From: Bradyrhizobium liaoningense
Lineage (GTDB): Bacteria; Pseudomonadota; Alphaproteobacteria; Rhizobiales; Xanthobacteraceae
Assembly: GCF_018130785.1 (NCBI RefSeq)
Contig: NZ_JAFCJT010000026.1
Location: forward strand, 27,477-91,476
Reading direction: 5' to 3'
Length of the DNA stretch: 64,000 nucleotides
The translations under genes and the position numbers were made by a program. The notes beneath the pieces were generated by a model that made no database searches, was not told where the DNA came from, and worked only from the letters and a program-made list of their open reading frames with translations. Shown piece after piece: positions 1 through 8,808 of the stretch (the stretch's first letter is position 1; each line of letters starts with the position of its first letter).

Positions 1-1690
1 TTTCCAAATTGAGCACGAAGATCTCGCCGGTATCGGAAAAGCTCCAGTTCAGCACGATATGCTTGCCCTCGGCCTTGGGGCCGTTGAGACGGATGCCGAG
101 CACGTCCCAGAGCTGCTCGGTGCGCAGCGCGGCCAGCGTCTCGCGGGGCATCGGCGGGCGCGGCGGGGTCTTCGGCATGCCGTGACGCAGCTCCTGCGCG
201 CCGAACAGATAGGCGTTGCGCCAGGTCGAGCTCTCGGCGGCATAGCCGAGTTGCTCGAGCGTATCCGCAAGCAACGCACGCGCCGCTTCATTCTCCGGCT
301 CCGCGAAGACGAGATGGCCGAGCGCCTGCGCGAGAAAGCGAAACTCACCTTTATCGAAGTCCTTGCGAGCGCGCGCGAGGATGGCCTCGGCGCCGCCCAT
401 GTACTCGACATACTTCTTGCCCGATTCCACCGGCGGCAGCGGATCGAGATTGACCGGGTTGGCATCGTACCAGCCGAGATATTTCTGGTAGATCGCCTTC
501 ACATTGTGCCGGATATGGCCGTAGTAGCCGCGGCCATGCCAGGCGCCTTCCAGGCTCTTCGGCAACTGGATCGTCTCGGCGATCTCGGCTGCGGTGAGAC
601 CGTGGTTCATCAGGCGGATGGTCTGGTCATGCGCGAATTTGTAGAGGTCGCGCTGCTGCCGGATCATCGTGCCGATCCGCTCGCGGCCCCACACCGGCCA
701 GTGATGCTGGCCGCACATCGCTTCCGCCTGGCCGTCCCAGAGCCGCAGGGCCTCGTTGAGGTACTTCGACCAGGCCAGCGCGTCGCGCACGTCGGCACCG
801 CGGAACGGCAGCAGATTGTGGAAATTGTGCGTGCAGTTCTCGGCGAGGTTCAACAGCTTGTAGCGCGGAATGAAGAAGTGCATCTCCGCCGGCGCTTCGC
901 TGTTCGGCGCCATCTGGAATTCGAATTCGACGCCGTCGATCACGCGCTTGTCGCCGGTCGCCATGATCAGATCGGTCGGGCGCAGCAGCGCGACGGCGCC
1001 CGCCGCCATCGACTTGCCGAGCCCGTTGTCGACCTGCCCGCGCACGCCCTTCGCAAGGAACGGGCCGAACTGGTATTGCGCCCGCCGCAGCATCGCCGGC
1101 CCCGCGATGATGTTCTCGGAGACGGCATGTTCCATGAACAGGTTCGGCGCGATGATGGGCACGGCGCCGGTTGCCAGCGCATCCTCCTCCAGCACGCCGC
1201 GCGCGCCGCCCCAATGGTCGGTATGGGTATGCGTGAAGATGACGGCAGCGACCGGCTTCTGGCCGCGATGCTTGTAATAGAGATCGAGCGCGGCACGCGC
1301 ACCCTCGATCGAGGTCAGCGTGTCCACGACGATGACACCGCTGTCACCCTCGATCAGCGTCATGTTGGCGATGTCGAGCCCGCGCACCTGGTAGACCCCG
1401 GGCACCACCTCGAACAGCCCGTGATGCATGTTGAGCCGCGCCTGCCGCCACAAGCTCGGATTGACGGTCGGCGGCGCCGTCTCGCCGGAGAGGAAGCCAT
1501 AGGGCTTCAGGCTCCAGACCGTCCGCCCCTGCGGGTTGACGATCTCTGCATTCTCGATCGTGCCGAGAAAACCGCGCGCAGCATCGTCGAAATCCCGCGT
1601 GTCGGAAAACGGCAGCGCATTCAGCATCGCCGTTTGCTGCGCGATGACGGACGGCGTCGCGTCCCTTGGCTCGCGGCTGGTTTCTGTCAT
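1..1690 (-). CDS. Alkyl sulfatase, MBL fold (SdsA1/YjcS-like), 3' end outside window
   Basis: Zinc-dependent class III alkyl sulfatase, which hydrolyses alkyl sulfate esters to alcohol and sulfate. The visible 563 codons start MTETSREPRD at an ATG. The metallo-beta-lactamase signature THTHTDHWGG lies near residue 150. Other family features are visible: a FMEHAVSENI stretch, an EMHFFIP segment (zinc-ligand Glu and His region) and CGQHHWPVWG, followed by the helical dimerisation domain and the beginning of the SCP2-like C-terminal domain. No signal peptide is evident, although many relatives are secreted. It lies 242 bp downstream of the TRAP permease on the same strand, so the TRAP system may import its substrate or product, but repeats in that gap may separate the transcripts. 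The family call is firm; the substrate is unknown. Confidence 0.9.
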   Translation of the reverse strand, partial: MTETSREPRDATPSVIAQQTAMLNALPFSDTRDFDDAARGFLGTIENAEIVNPQGRTVWSLKPYGFLSGETAPPTVNPSLWRQARLNMHHGLFEVVPGVYQVRGLDIANMTLIEGDSGVIVVDTLTSIEGARAALDLYYKHRGQKPVAAVIFTHTHTDHWGGARGVLEEDALATGAVPIIAPNLFMEHAVSENIIAGPAMLRRAQYQFGPFLAKGVRGQVDNGLGKSMAAGAVALLRPTDLIMATGDKRVIDGVEFEFQMAPNSEAPAEMHFFIPRYKLLNLAENCTHNFHNLLPFRGADVRDALAWSKYLNEALRLWDGQAEAMCGQHHWPVWGRERIGTMIRQQRDLYKFAHDQTIRLMNHGLTAAEIAETIQLPKSLEGAWHGRGYYGHIRHNVKAIYQKYLGWYDANPVNLDPLPPVESGKKYVEYMGGAEAILARARKDFDKGEFRFLAQALGHLVFAEPENEAARALLADTLEQLGYAAESSTWRNAYLFGAQELRHGMPKTPPRPPMPRETLAALRTEQLWDVLGIRLNGPKAEGKHIVLNWSFSDTGEIFVLNLE

Positions 1691-1765
1691 GTTTGTTTCC
1701 TCCCGGCTGTCGCGGGCATCTAACCGCATCTCGCGGGCGATTGCCATCGCCGGGGACTAGAGGTG

Positions 1766-1802
1766 CGTAGCCCGGATGGCGCGAGGCGTAATCCGGGCTA
1801 CG
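1766..1802. repeat. Palindromic intergenic repeat (GTAGCCCGGAT type)
   Basis: Arms CGTAGCCCGGAT (1766-1777) and ATCCGGGCTACG (1791-1802) form a perfect 12-bp inverted repeat around a 13-nt loop, between the TRAP permease and the alkyl sulfatase. It looks like a REP-type element. A second small hairpin, GGCTTCG/CGAAGCC, lies at 1871-1890. Either could attenuate transcription into the sulfatase gene. Confidence 0.75.
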
Positions 1803-1931
1803 ACTGCGGAATGCGAGCGAGTCCCTTCTCAGCTCGCAAGACCGTTCAAGAGCATAGAGCCCCCTCACCCGGCTTCGCTCACGCGAAGCCACACCCGGCG
1901 GGGGAGAGGATGCACCGTCCATGCGACGGCG

Positions 1932-3980
1932 CTAATGCATGCCCAGCACCCGCGGCAGCCACAGCGTCAAATCGGGCCAGTAGGTCACGATGACGAGGAA
2001 GCCGAGCATGGTGATCAGCCACGGCATCACCGCAACCGCCAGGTCTGTGATCCGCATTCGCGCTATCATCGAGGCGACATAGAGGTTCAAGCCGACAGGC
2101 GGATGGCAGAGGCCGACCTCCATGTTGACGTCCATGACGATGCCGAAATGGACGAGGTCGATGCCGAGCTTCTTGGCGGCCGGCGCCAGGATCGGCGCCA
2201 TGATCAGGATAATCGAGTTCGGCTCCATGAAGTTGCCGGCGAGCAGCAGCAGGATGTTAACGACCAGCAGGAAGCCGACCCAGCCGAGATTCTGCGCAGC
2301 GATCCAGTCGGCCAAGGTCGCCGGCAGGTTCTCGTTGGAGAGCACGAAGGAGAACAGCACCGCGTTGGTGACGATGTAGAGCAGCATCGCGCTGGTGTTG
2401 GCGGCGCGGAGCAGCACCCGCGGCACGTCCACCATCTTGATCGCCTTGTAGACAAACACCGCGATGATGAAGGAATAGACCGCGGCCATCGCGGCCGCCT
2501 CCGTGGCGGTGAACAGGCCGCTATAGATGCCGCCGATGATGATCACGACCAGCATCAAGCCCCAGATGCTCTCGCGGAAGGTGCGAACGGTCTCACCCCA
2601 ACTCGCCTTCGGCAGCCGCGGATAATCGCGCTTGCGGGCGAGCCACCAGGTGACGATGCAGAGCATCGTCGTCAGCAGCATGCCCGGCAGGAGGCCCGCG
2701 ACGAACAGCGCGCCGATCGAGGTGTTGGTCGAGACGGCGTAGACGATCTTCGGGATCGAGGGCAGCATCAGGATGCCGAGCGAGCCGGCAACCGTGATGA
2801 TGCCGGCACCGAACCGCATCGGATAGCCGTGCCGCACCATCTCCGGCAGCACGATGGCGCCGATCGCGGCGACGGTGGCGACGCTCGAGCCGCACACCAG
2901 CGCGAACATCGCGCAGGCGACGATGCCGGCAAGGCCGAGACCGCCGTGCCAGTGCCCGATCAGCGAGGTCGCGAAATTGATCATGCGGCGCGCGACGCCG
3001 CCATGGGTGAGGAAATTGCCGGCGAGGATGAAGAACGGGATCGCCATGATCTCGAACCCCTCGATGCCGGTGAAGAGCTTCATCGAGACGGCTTCGATCG
3101 GCACCGTGGTCAGCGTGAACAGGAACGTCATCACGGTGAGGCCGAGCGCGATCGAGACCGGGATGCCGGTCAGCATCAGCGCGATCAGCAGCGCGAACAC
3201 GGTCGCGGCACGCATCCAGTGCGGCAGCACCACCACGCCGAACTTCTCGGCGAGGCACATTGCGAAGATCAGGATCGGCGCCATGATCAGGATGACGCCG
3301 AGCGGCGACACTTTTCGCGCGGCGGCCCTGGTTGCCGCGCCGGCGGGCTGCGGATGCAGCGCGGGCGAGGAATCGGCCTCCACGCCCTCGACATGGCTCT
3401 CGTCATGATGCGGCAGATCGCCGGTCCAGTAATAGGACCACGAGACCTGGAGGAAGCGGAAGCACATCAGGCCCGAGCCGAGCGGAATCGCCAGATAGAC
3501 GAACCACATCGGCGCTTCCAGATCGTTGGACTGCTGCCCGGTCTTGAACATCTCGGTGACAAAGGACGCACCGAAGGCGGCGATCATGCCGGTGAACAGC
3601 GCGCCGCAGAGCAGCGAGAACAGGATCACGTGCTTGCGTGAATGTTCGGGCAGGCGGTTGACGAGCAGGTCGACGCCGACATGGATGCCGGTGCGCACGC
3701 CATAGGCCGCGCCGAACTTCGCCATCCAGATGAACATGTAGATGCAGAGTTCCTGCGCCCAGGACAGGTCGAGCTCGGACAGGAAGGTGAACACCGCCAT
3801 CGACAGCGTCGCGAGCCAGCTCATCCCGTGTGCAGCCGCCCATCTGGAGAGGACGATCGATTCGCCTGCACCGTAACGGTGCACCACGGCGATGAAGATC
3901 AAGCCGGTTGCAGCCGCGATGAGCGTCGCGATCAGCCATTCCTCGAGATGGTTGAGCGCCTGATTGAGCACGCGAAGCAA
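1932..3980 (-). CDS. TRAP transporter permease, fused DctQ-DctM
   Basis: Inner-membrane permease of a tripartite ATP-independent periplasmic (TRAP) transporter, driven by an ion gradient. At 682 aa it joins the small DctQ subunit (about residues 1-205, four membrane segments) and the large DctM subunit (about 225-682, many membrane segments) through a short Ala- and charge-rich linker. The DctM part shows the characteristic GGVARRMINF and CGSSVATVAAIG stretches and the C-terminal PPVGLNLYVAS motif. Its binding protein gene lies 80 bp upstream on the same strand, giving the order dctP-dctQM. Q-M fusions are well known in this family. The ligand cannot be told from sequence; an organic acid is typical. 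Confidence 0.93.
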   Translation of the reverse strand: MLRVLNQALNHLEEWLIATLIAAATGLIFIAVVHRYGAGESIVLSRWAAAHGMSWLATLSMAVFTFLSELDLSWAQELCIYMFIWMAKFGAAYGVRTGIHVGVDLLVNRLPEHSRKHVILFSLLCGALFTGMIAAFGASFVTEMFKTGQQSNDLEAPMWFVYLAIPLGSGLMCFRFLQVSWSYYWTGDLPHHDESHVEGVEADSSPALHPQPAGAATRAAARKVSPLGVILIMAPILIFAMCLAEKFGVVVLPHWMRAATVFALLIALMLTGIPVSIALGLTVMTFLFTLTTVPIEAVSMKLFTGIEGFEIMAIPFFILAGNFLTHGGVARRMINFATSLIGHWHGGLGLAGIVACAMFALVCGSSVATVAAIGAIVLPEMVRHGYPMRFGAGIITVAGSLGILMLPSIPKIVYAVSTNTSIGALFVAGLLPGMLLTTMLCIVTWWLARKRDYPRLPKASWGETVRTFRESIWGLMLVVIIIGGIYSGLFTATEAAAMAAVYSFIIAVFVYKAIKMVDVPRVLLRAANTSAMLLYIVTNAVLFSFVLSNENLPATLADWIAAQNLGWVGFLLVVNILLLLAGNFMEPNSIILIMAPILAPAAKKLGIDLVHFGIVMDVNMEVGLCHPPVGLNLYVASMIARMRITDLAVAVMPWLITMLGFLVIVTYWPDLTLWLPRVLGMH

Positions 3981-4060
3981 ATCAAAGTCCCCCTATCGAT
4001 GCGAAACGGCCGGGAGTGCGCACACTCCCGACCGTTCGTATTGTCTTTGCGGAAAACGCG

Positions 4061-5074
4061 TCAGTTCATCTTGACGTCGAGTTCCTTGGCGACGAGATCG
4101 AGCACCTCCTGCCCGACCCGGCCCTTTGCCCATTTGTAAGTCGGCTGCATCGCTTCCTGCCACGCCTTGCGATCGGCGTCAGTCAGATAATGCAGCTTGG
4201 TCTTGCCCGTCTTCTTGATCTCGGCGAGCGCGTCCTCGTTCTCCTGGTGCGCGATCTGGTTGGTGTACTCGGTTGCATCCACCATCGCCTTCTCGACCTG
4301 GGTGCGGATGTCCGGCGGCAGTCCGGACCAGAACTTGGAGTTGACGATCACGGCGTATTGCAGATGTGCGTGATAGGACACGGTGATGTCCTTCTGCACC
4401 TCGTAGAACTTCTGCGTCAGATAGTTGGACGCGGTGTTCTCGCAGCCGTCGACCACGCCGGTTTGCAGCGCCTGGTAGACTTCGGAGAACGCCATGATCT
4501 GCGGGATCGAGCCGAGCAGGCGGAAATACTGGTCGGCGATCTTCGATCCGGAGATGCGGAACTTCAGGCCCTTGAAGTCCTCGGGCTTCGTCAGCGCACG
4601 ATTCGACGACACCATGTGGAAGCCGTTGTCCCAATAGGCGAGCCCGGTGATGCCCTTGGCTTCCAGCTTCTGGAACAGCCATTTGCCGACCGTGCCCTTC
4701 ATCGCGCTGGAATAGGTCGCGTCGTCCTTGAACAGCCAGGGCAGGTCGAGCGCCTCGAATTCCTTGATGCCGAGCGGCGCGAATTTCGCGGTCGAGGGCG
4801 CCAGCATCTGCACCGAACCAAGCTGAAGCGCCTCGATCTCCTCCTTGTCCTTGTAGAGCGAGGAGTTCGGATAGACTTCGATCTTGACCTTGCCGTCGGT
4901 GTACTTCTCGGCGAGCTCCTTGAACTTCAGTGCGCCCTTCCCCTTCGGGGTATCGTTGGCGACGACGTGGCTGAACTTGATGACGATCGGGCTCTGGGCC
5001 TGGGCCAAGTCAGGGGCAAAGACAGGGGCAACGAGAATAGCTGCGGCGGCGACCGCAAGAAGCAGCTTGCGCAT
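4061..5074 (-). CDS. dctP: TRAP transporter solute-binding protein DctP
   Basis: Periplasmic binding protein (337 aa) that delivers a ligand, usually an organic acid, to the DctQM permease encoded just downstream. A clear Sec signal begins MRKLLLAVAAAAIL and ends near an Ala-rich cleavage site. The mature part has the DctP hallmarks: IKFSHVVAND near the N-terminus, a central FRISGSK stretch carrying the conserved Arg expected to bind the ligand carboxylate, and QTGVVDGCEN. The ATG at 5074 was preferred to one 18 nt upstream because a GGGAGG ribosome-binding site sits 7 nt before it and the signal peptide then begins normally. The 5' leader carries an inverted repeat, described separately. Confidence 0.93.
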   Translation of the reverse strand: MRKLLLAVAAAAILVAPVFAPDLAQAQSPIVIKFSHVVANDTPKGKGALKFKELAEKYTDGKVKIEVYPNSSLYKDKEEIEALQLGSVQMLAPSTAKFAPLGIKEFEALDLPWLFKDDATYSSAMKGTVGKWLFQKLEAKGITGLAYWDNGFHMVSSNRALTKPEDFKGLKFRISGSKIADQYFRLLGSIPQIMAFSEVYQALQTGVVDGCENTASNYLTQKFYEVQKDITVSYHAHLQYAVIVNSKFWSGLPPDIRTQVEKAMVDATEYTNQIAHQENEDALAEIKKTGKTKLHYLTDADRKAWQEAMQPTYKWAKGRVGQEVLDLVAKELDVKMN

Positions 5075-5097
5075 AAAGTAACCTCCCAACAACCTCT

Positions 5098-5132
5098 AAA
5101 ACCGGGTTCTTTTTGTTTTGCAGCCCGGTTTT
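5098..5132 (-). promoter_or_regulatory. Inverted repeat in dctP leader
   Basis: Arms AAAACCGGG (5098-5106) and CCCGGTTTT (5124-5132) form a perfect 9-bp inverted repeat separated by 17 nt. The inner edge is 24 bp upstream of the dctP start codon. It could be an operator for a dimeric regulator or a leader hairpin. No regulator gene is adjacent, so its role is an inference. Confidence 0.4.
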
Positions 5133-5274
5133 GCAGTAGTGGCAGCAATCCGCCAACCGAACAACTAGACCTAAGCCCAATTTGCCGCAGGCAAGCTATC
5201 TTGACGCCTGTTGTCCACGCAACCCGGCAGCCACACCCGGGAACGAGCGCCTATGTCGCATTGCGGCAGTGCGA

Positions 5275-6045
5275 TCAGCCCTTGCGCTGGGCGACCATGA
5301 ACAGACGCCGGAACGGGAACAGCGTCTGCCCCGCGGCATTCTTCGGATAGGCCTTCGCCACCCGCTCGCCATAGGCGGCCTCGAACGCGGCCTTCTCGTC
5401 GCCCTGCAGGATGTCGAGATAGCGCGTCAGCCAGGTCCCCTTGGTCCACTCCTTCACGGGGTTCTCGCCTTCGAGCACCTGCAGATATTCGGTCTCCCAG
5501 ATGTCGATGTTGGCTGACACCGGAGCAAGAAGATCGTGATAATAGGCCGGCCCTTCGACCGGCGGCGGGGTGACGAGATGCTCGACCTTGGACCGCCACG
5601 GGCCGTTCAGCGCCGTCTCGCCAATCAGCACATGCGATGGCGCGAGGAAGTTGCGCGGCATCTGCACCGCAAGCATGCCGCCGGGCGCCACCTTCTCCAT
5701 GACCGACGGAAACAGTGCCGCATGATTGGGCAGCCAGTGCAGTGCGGCATTGGAATAGATCAAATCGTATTGCCTGGCCGGGCGCCAATGGCCGAGATCC
5801 TCGTGCGACCATTCCACATCCGGCGCCGCCTTGCGGCCCGCGGCGGCCATCTCGGCCGAGCCCTCGACACCGGTCACGGTCGCGTCAGGCCAGCGCTCCT
5901 TGATCAGTTTTGTCACGTTGCCGGCGCCCGCGCCGAGATCGGCGACCGCACGCGGGCCAAAATCCGGAATCCGCATCAACAGGTCGACGGCGGGCCGGAG
6001 CCGATGGCCGGAGAATTTCAGGTATTGCTGCGGATCCCAGACCAT
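5275..6045 (-). CDS. tam: Trans-aconitate 2-methyltransferase
   Basis: SAM-dependent methyltransferase of 256 aa that methylates trans-aconitate, a spontaneous isomerisation product and inhibitor in the citric acid cycle. The N-terminus MVWDPQQYLKF followed by RPAVDLLMRIP is the hallmark of Tam, and the SAM-binding motif I reads ADLGAGAGNVT near residues 34-44. Further matches are the IYSNAALHWLP motif and the C-terminal FRRLFMVAQR. Length fits the E. coli enzyme (about 252 aa). It is cytoplasmic, transcribed alone, and divergent from the SDR gene at 6200 with a 154-bp gap. Confidence 0.9.
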   Translation of the reverse strand: MVWDPQQYLKFSGHRLRPAVDLLMRIPDFGPRAVADLGAGAGNVTKLIKERWPDATVTGVEGSAEMAAAGRKAAPDVEWSHEDLGHWRPARQYDLIYSNAALHWLPNHAALFPSVMEKVAPGGMLAVQMPRNFLAPSHVLIGETALNGPWRSKVEHLVTPPPVEGPAYYHDLLAPVSANIDIWETEYLQVLEGENPVKEWTKGTWLTRYLDILQGDEKAAFEAAYGERVAKAYPKNAAGQTLFPFRRLFMVAQRKG

Positions 6046-6199
6046 TGCTCAACGCCTTTTCTTTTTCGTGTTTCCTTCGTCGAGGCTCTTGGTTACCACT
6101 GCTCGTCCCGCTCAGGCAATTCAGGTTGACCGGGACAGGGCAGGAAACGAACACCAACGAACCGCAACAAGCAAGAAGCAAACAAGAAAGCGTGTGATC

Positions 6200-6943
6200 A
6201 TGGACCTCGGGCTCAAATCGAAAACCGCTGTCGTCACGGGAGCGAGCATCGGCATCGGCCGCGCCATCGCCAAGGGCCTGGCTGCCGAAGGCGTCCGCGT
6301 CGTCGGCGTGGCGCGGCGCACTGATCTCCTTGCCGAGTTGGTGAAGGAAGTCGGCTCCGGCCTGATCACGCCGTTCGAGCAGGACGTGATGGCAAAGGAC
6401 TCCGCGGAGAAGATCGCAGCCTTTGCGCAAAAGGAGCTCGGCCATGTCGACATCCTCATCAACAATGCCGGCGGCAGCCGCCCGCTGCCGGTGGACGCGC
6501 CCGACAGCAAATGGGACGAGGCGATCGCGCTGAATTTCACCAGCTACCGCCGCATCGCGCATGCGCTGCTGCCGCAGATGATCGAACGCAAATGGGGCCG
6601 CATCGTCAACATCACCGGCAAGTCCGAGCCGGAGGGCCTCAACGCCGCCTTCGCCGCCAAGGCCGCCGTGCACGCCTGGGCCAAGGGCCTGTCGCGCGAG
6701 ATCGGCGAGCACGGCATCACCATCAACTGCATCCCGCCCGGCCGCATCATGAGCGAGCAGATCCGCCGCAACTACCCGCCGGATTATCGTGAACGGTTTG
6801 CCGAGGAAGAGATCCCGGTCGGCTATTGGGGCGAGCCGGAGGATCTGGCGGCGCTCGCGGTGTTTCTGGCGTCGCCGGTGGCGCGGTACATCACGGGGAC
6901 GGTGATCCCGGTGGATGGGGGGCTGCGGCGGTATCAGTTCTAG
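6200..6943 (+). CDS. SDR family protein lacking the usual catalytic Tyr
   Basis: Short-chain dehydrogenase/reductase fold, 247 aa, FabG-like. The nucleotide-binding motif TGASIGIG sits near residues 13-20 and NNAGG near residue 90. The region where the family has Ser and YxxxK instead reads NITGKSEPEG then AAFAAK: the Lys is present, but Ala replaces the Tyr four residues before it and the loop is about five residues short. The C-terminal cofactor region (GITINCIPPGRI, TGTVIPVDGG) is normal. The ATG at 6200 was chosen because it gives the standard SDR N-terminus; the upstream in-frame sequence is not protein-like. It may be a non-canonical enzyme or a binding protein. Substrate unknown. Confidence 0.85.
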   Translation: MDLGLKSKTAVVTGASIGIGRAIAKGLAAEGVRVVGVARRTDLLAELVKEVGSGLITPFEQDVMAKDSAEKIAAFAQKELGHVDILINNAGGSRPLPVDAPDSKWDEAIALNFTSYRRIAHALLPQMIERKWGRIVNITGKSEPEGLNAAFAAKAAVHAWAKGLSREIGEHGITINCIPPGRIMSEQIRRNYPPDYRERFAEEEIPVGYWGEPEDLAALAVFLASPVARYITGTVIPVDGGLRRYQF

Positions 6944-6957
6944 AACCGATGGGACTT

Positions 6958-6994
6958 CGTAGGATGGGTAGAGCAAAGCGAAACCCATCCTACG
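6958..6994. repeat. Palindromic repeat (GTAGGATGGGT type), copy 1
   Basis: A 37-bp inverted repeat with arms CGTAGGATGGGT and ACCCATCCTACG around a short loop. It lies in the 56-bp gap between the converging SDR and zinc-finger genes and may act as a bidirectional terminator. Related copies occur at 7478-7562 and 9514-9591. Confidence 0.8.
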
Positions 6995-6999
6995 GCGGC

Positions 7000-7353
7000 C
7001 TATTCATTGAGACGCGCCTGCCAGTCCGGAGGCACCGCCCCGTCCGGTCCGGGCACCGGTTGATCCGGCGGATGCGCGTGCGGGCCTAGAAGCTTCGGCC
7101 CGGCGAAAGCCTCTCCCGTGCGATAGTCGTAGAACCATCGTTCGCCCGGCTCGAAGCTCGTGATAACGGGGTGACCAGTCGCTGCGTTGTGCTTCGATGC
7201 ATGCTGATTGGGCGACGTGTCGCAGCAGCCGATGTGACCGCATTCGACACATCTGCGAAGATGAAACCACCACCCGCCCGCCGCCGAGCATTCCACGCAG
7301 CCCGTTCCGCTTGGCGTGGCGGCGAGATTGATGCCATCCCTCTTCGACGTCAT
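7000..7353 (-). CDS. UBP-type zinc finger protein
   Basis: A 117-aa protein that is essentially one UBP (ubiquitin-hydrolase type) zinc finger plus a tail. Ligand-like residues are in order: GCVEC near 18-22, RRCVECGHIGCCD near 33-45, then HASKHNAATGHPV with spaced His. The aromatic tail WFYDYRTGEAF follows, and the last 35 residues are Pro-rich. In eukaryotes this finger binds the ubiquitin C-terminus; bacterial single-domain copies are common in rhizobia and have no settled role. It is transcribed alone, convergent with the SDR gene. Confidence 0.85.
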   Translation of the reverse strand: MTSKRDGINLAATPSGTGCVECSAAGGWWFHLRRCVECGHIGCCDTSPNQHASKHNAATGHPVITSFEPGERWFYDYRTGEAFAGPKLLGPHAHPPDQPVPGPDGAVPPDWQARLNE

Positions 7354-7477
7354 AGGTCAACTCACTGGAACGGCTCGCGGTCATCGCAGATGCATTCACG
7401 CGGCGGTCTCGTCCCCATCTCCGCCACGGTCGCACTTTGCCAGTGTTTTGTCGGACAGGTCAACGTCGCGACAATCT

Positions 7478-7562
7478 GTAGGATGGGTAGAGCGCAGCGA
7501 AACCCATCGACAAACATTCAAGCTAAAACATGATGGGTTTCGCTGCGCTCTACCCATCCTAC
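7478..7562. repeat. Palindromic repeat pair (GTAGGATGGGT type), copy 2
   Basis: Two 31-bp units in opposite orientation (7478-7508 and 7532-7562) carry GTAGGATGGGTAGAGCGCAG and its complement, separated by 23 bp. It lies between the zinc-finger gene and the small membrane protein gene. The long arms could form a stable hairpin in RNA. Confidence 0.85.
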
Positions 7563-7565
7563 CAA

Positions 7566-7883
7566 CTACCCGTCCCGCGGATTTTCCTGTGGCCTTCGCC
7601 ACCATCTGCGGATCGCCAAATACTGTATGACGCACAACGACACTCCGCCTGCAGCGACAATGGCGTAGACGACGAAGAGCGAAACGAAGTGAAACGGGTG
7701 GCTCTCGTAGGTGATGGTCTGAAATCTGGTGATGTTGTCCATCCCGCGAAACGAGGCGACCAGCTCGCCCATCGTAAACCAGCGCCACAGCTGGGATAGC
7801 CCGAGCCACGCCATGAACAGGCTTGCGCCCCAGCCGGCGAAGAAAACACTGATCGATCTGATGATGGCCGGCCATCCCGTCAT
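7566..7883 (-). CDS. Small membrane protein, unknown function
   Basis: A 105-aa protein with two predicted membrane segments (about residues 10-30 and 66-88), an aromatic-rich loop between them, and a basic C-terminus (RRWWRRPQENPRDG). It begins MTGWPAIIRS. I do not recognise a family. The stop codon is only a few bases from the repeat at 7478-7562. It is isolated and divergent from the gene at 8105. Confidence 0.55.
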   Translation of the reverse strand: MTGWPAIIRSISVFFAGWGASLFMAWLGLSQLWRWFTMGELVASFRGMDNITRFQTITYESHPFHFVSLFVVYAIVAAGGVSLCVIQYLAIRRWWRRPQENPRDG

Positions 7884-8104
7884 GACCCGATGTTTGCCAT
7901 GACGTCGGCAAGTCGGGCCAGCCCTGACGTCAAAACAAGGCTACTGGAAGTTGAACGACACCCGATCAGCTGGAAGGGGCCAGCGCAGGATGAGTAGAGC
8001 GCGTGCCAAAGCCCTGATCCACGCAATTCACGCCTGCGATTTAAATGAATCTTTCGGTTTTCGCCCTTAGGTAGCGGCCAACCTGGATGTTCGGAGCGAC
8101 CCCC

Positions 8105-8656
8105 ATGGCGTTCGGCAAGCGTCAATCCGGAAATGGCGCCGCGGCTCAGGCGTTCAATGCCAACATGGCCGCCGCAACGGCAGGCAATCGAGCCGATGGC
8201 GGCACCAAAGTGGCGACAGGCAGCCCGATCCGTTGGCTGATTGCGCTGCTGGCTTGCGGTGCCATGCTCTATGGACTCATCGCGAGCTACGGTCCGGACA
8301 TTCTGCGCGACCATCGCCTCGCCGGAACCTGGCAACCGGCCTACGATCTGCGCGTCACCGAAGGAAAGTGCGAACGCACGAACTTCGTGATCACTTTCTG
8401 CAGCTCCAAGATCATATCGGTTGCCCGGCCCGACCAGACGCCCATCACCCACAAATTCATGATGCTATTCAGCGGCGGTGGCGGGGAAATTCTCGTGCCG
8501 GCACGTTCGACCACCGATCGCAACGCGGTCACCATCCTCTACGCCGCCGAAACGAAGCTTTGGAACCGCACGATATCGTTTGTCTCCGTGGCGGGCCTGG
8601 TGGCCCTGTTCACCTTCGGCTCGCTGCTCCTTTTCTGGCGATCGCTCAATTCGTGA
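8105..8656 (+). CDS. Membrane protein, unknown function
   Basis: A protein of 183 aa with a Ser/Ala/Gly-rich N-terminal tail, a membrane segment near residues 43-63 (WLIALLACGAMLYGLIA), a roughly 90-residue polar, probably periplasmic middle with two Cys, and a second membrane segment near the C-terminus (VAGLVALFTFGSLLLFW). The ATG at 8105 was preferred to one 18 nt upstream because GGAG is well spaced before it. No family recognised. A ClpP-like protease gene follows on the same strand 150 bp later, so the two may be linked, but this is only proximity. Confidence 0.65.
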   Translation: MAFGKRQSGNGAAAQAFNANMAAATAGNRADGGTKVATGSPIRWLIALLACGAMLYGLIASYGPDILRDHRLAGTWQPAYDLRVTEGKCERTNFVITFCSSKIISVARPDQTPITHKFMMLFSGGGGEILVPARSTTDRNAVTILYAAETKLWNRTISFVSVAGLVALFTFGSLLLFWRSLNS

Positions 8657-8808
8657 GTCTTCCTTGACCGTTGACGTAAACCTTCGTCGACCAATTCGAA
8701 TAGTAGTCAGCGTTCAGTCCGAGGCGCCGATGCAGAACGTTTCGGGCCATGTCGGCCGAACGGATCCGAAGATGCTCTCCCTGTCGACTGGCGTGGGCGC
8801 GTAGACCC

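Noticed and set aside
59..1723. Long open frame on the plus strand opposite the alkyl sulfatase (554 codons)
   Set aside because: It is an Arg-rich antisense shadow of the real gene in high-GC DNA; the minus-strand frame carries the recognisable alkyl sulfatase motifs.
1776..3641. Long plus-strand open frame opposite the TRAP permease
   Set aside because: Composition (Asp/His/Arg-rich, no hydrophobic segments) is typical of an antisense shadow of a membrane protein gene.
7478..7562. Inverted pair considered as terminal repeats of an insertion sequence
   Set aside because: Only 23 bp lies between the arms, with no transposase frame.
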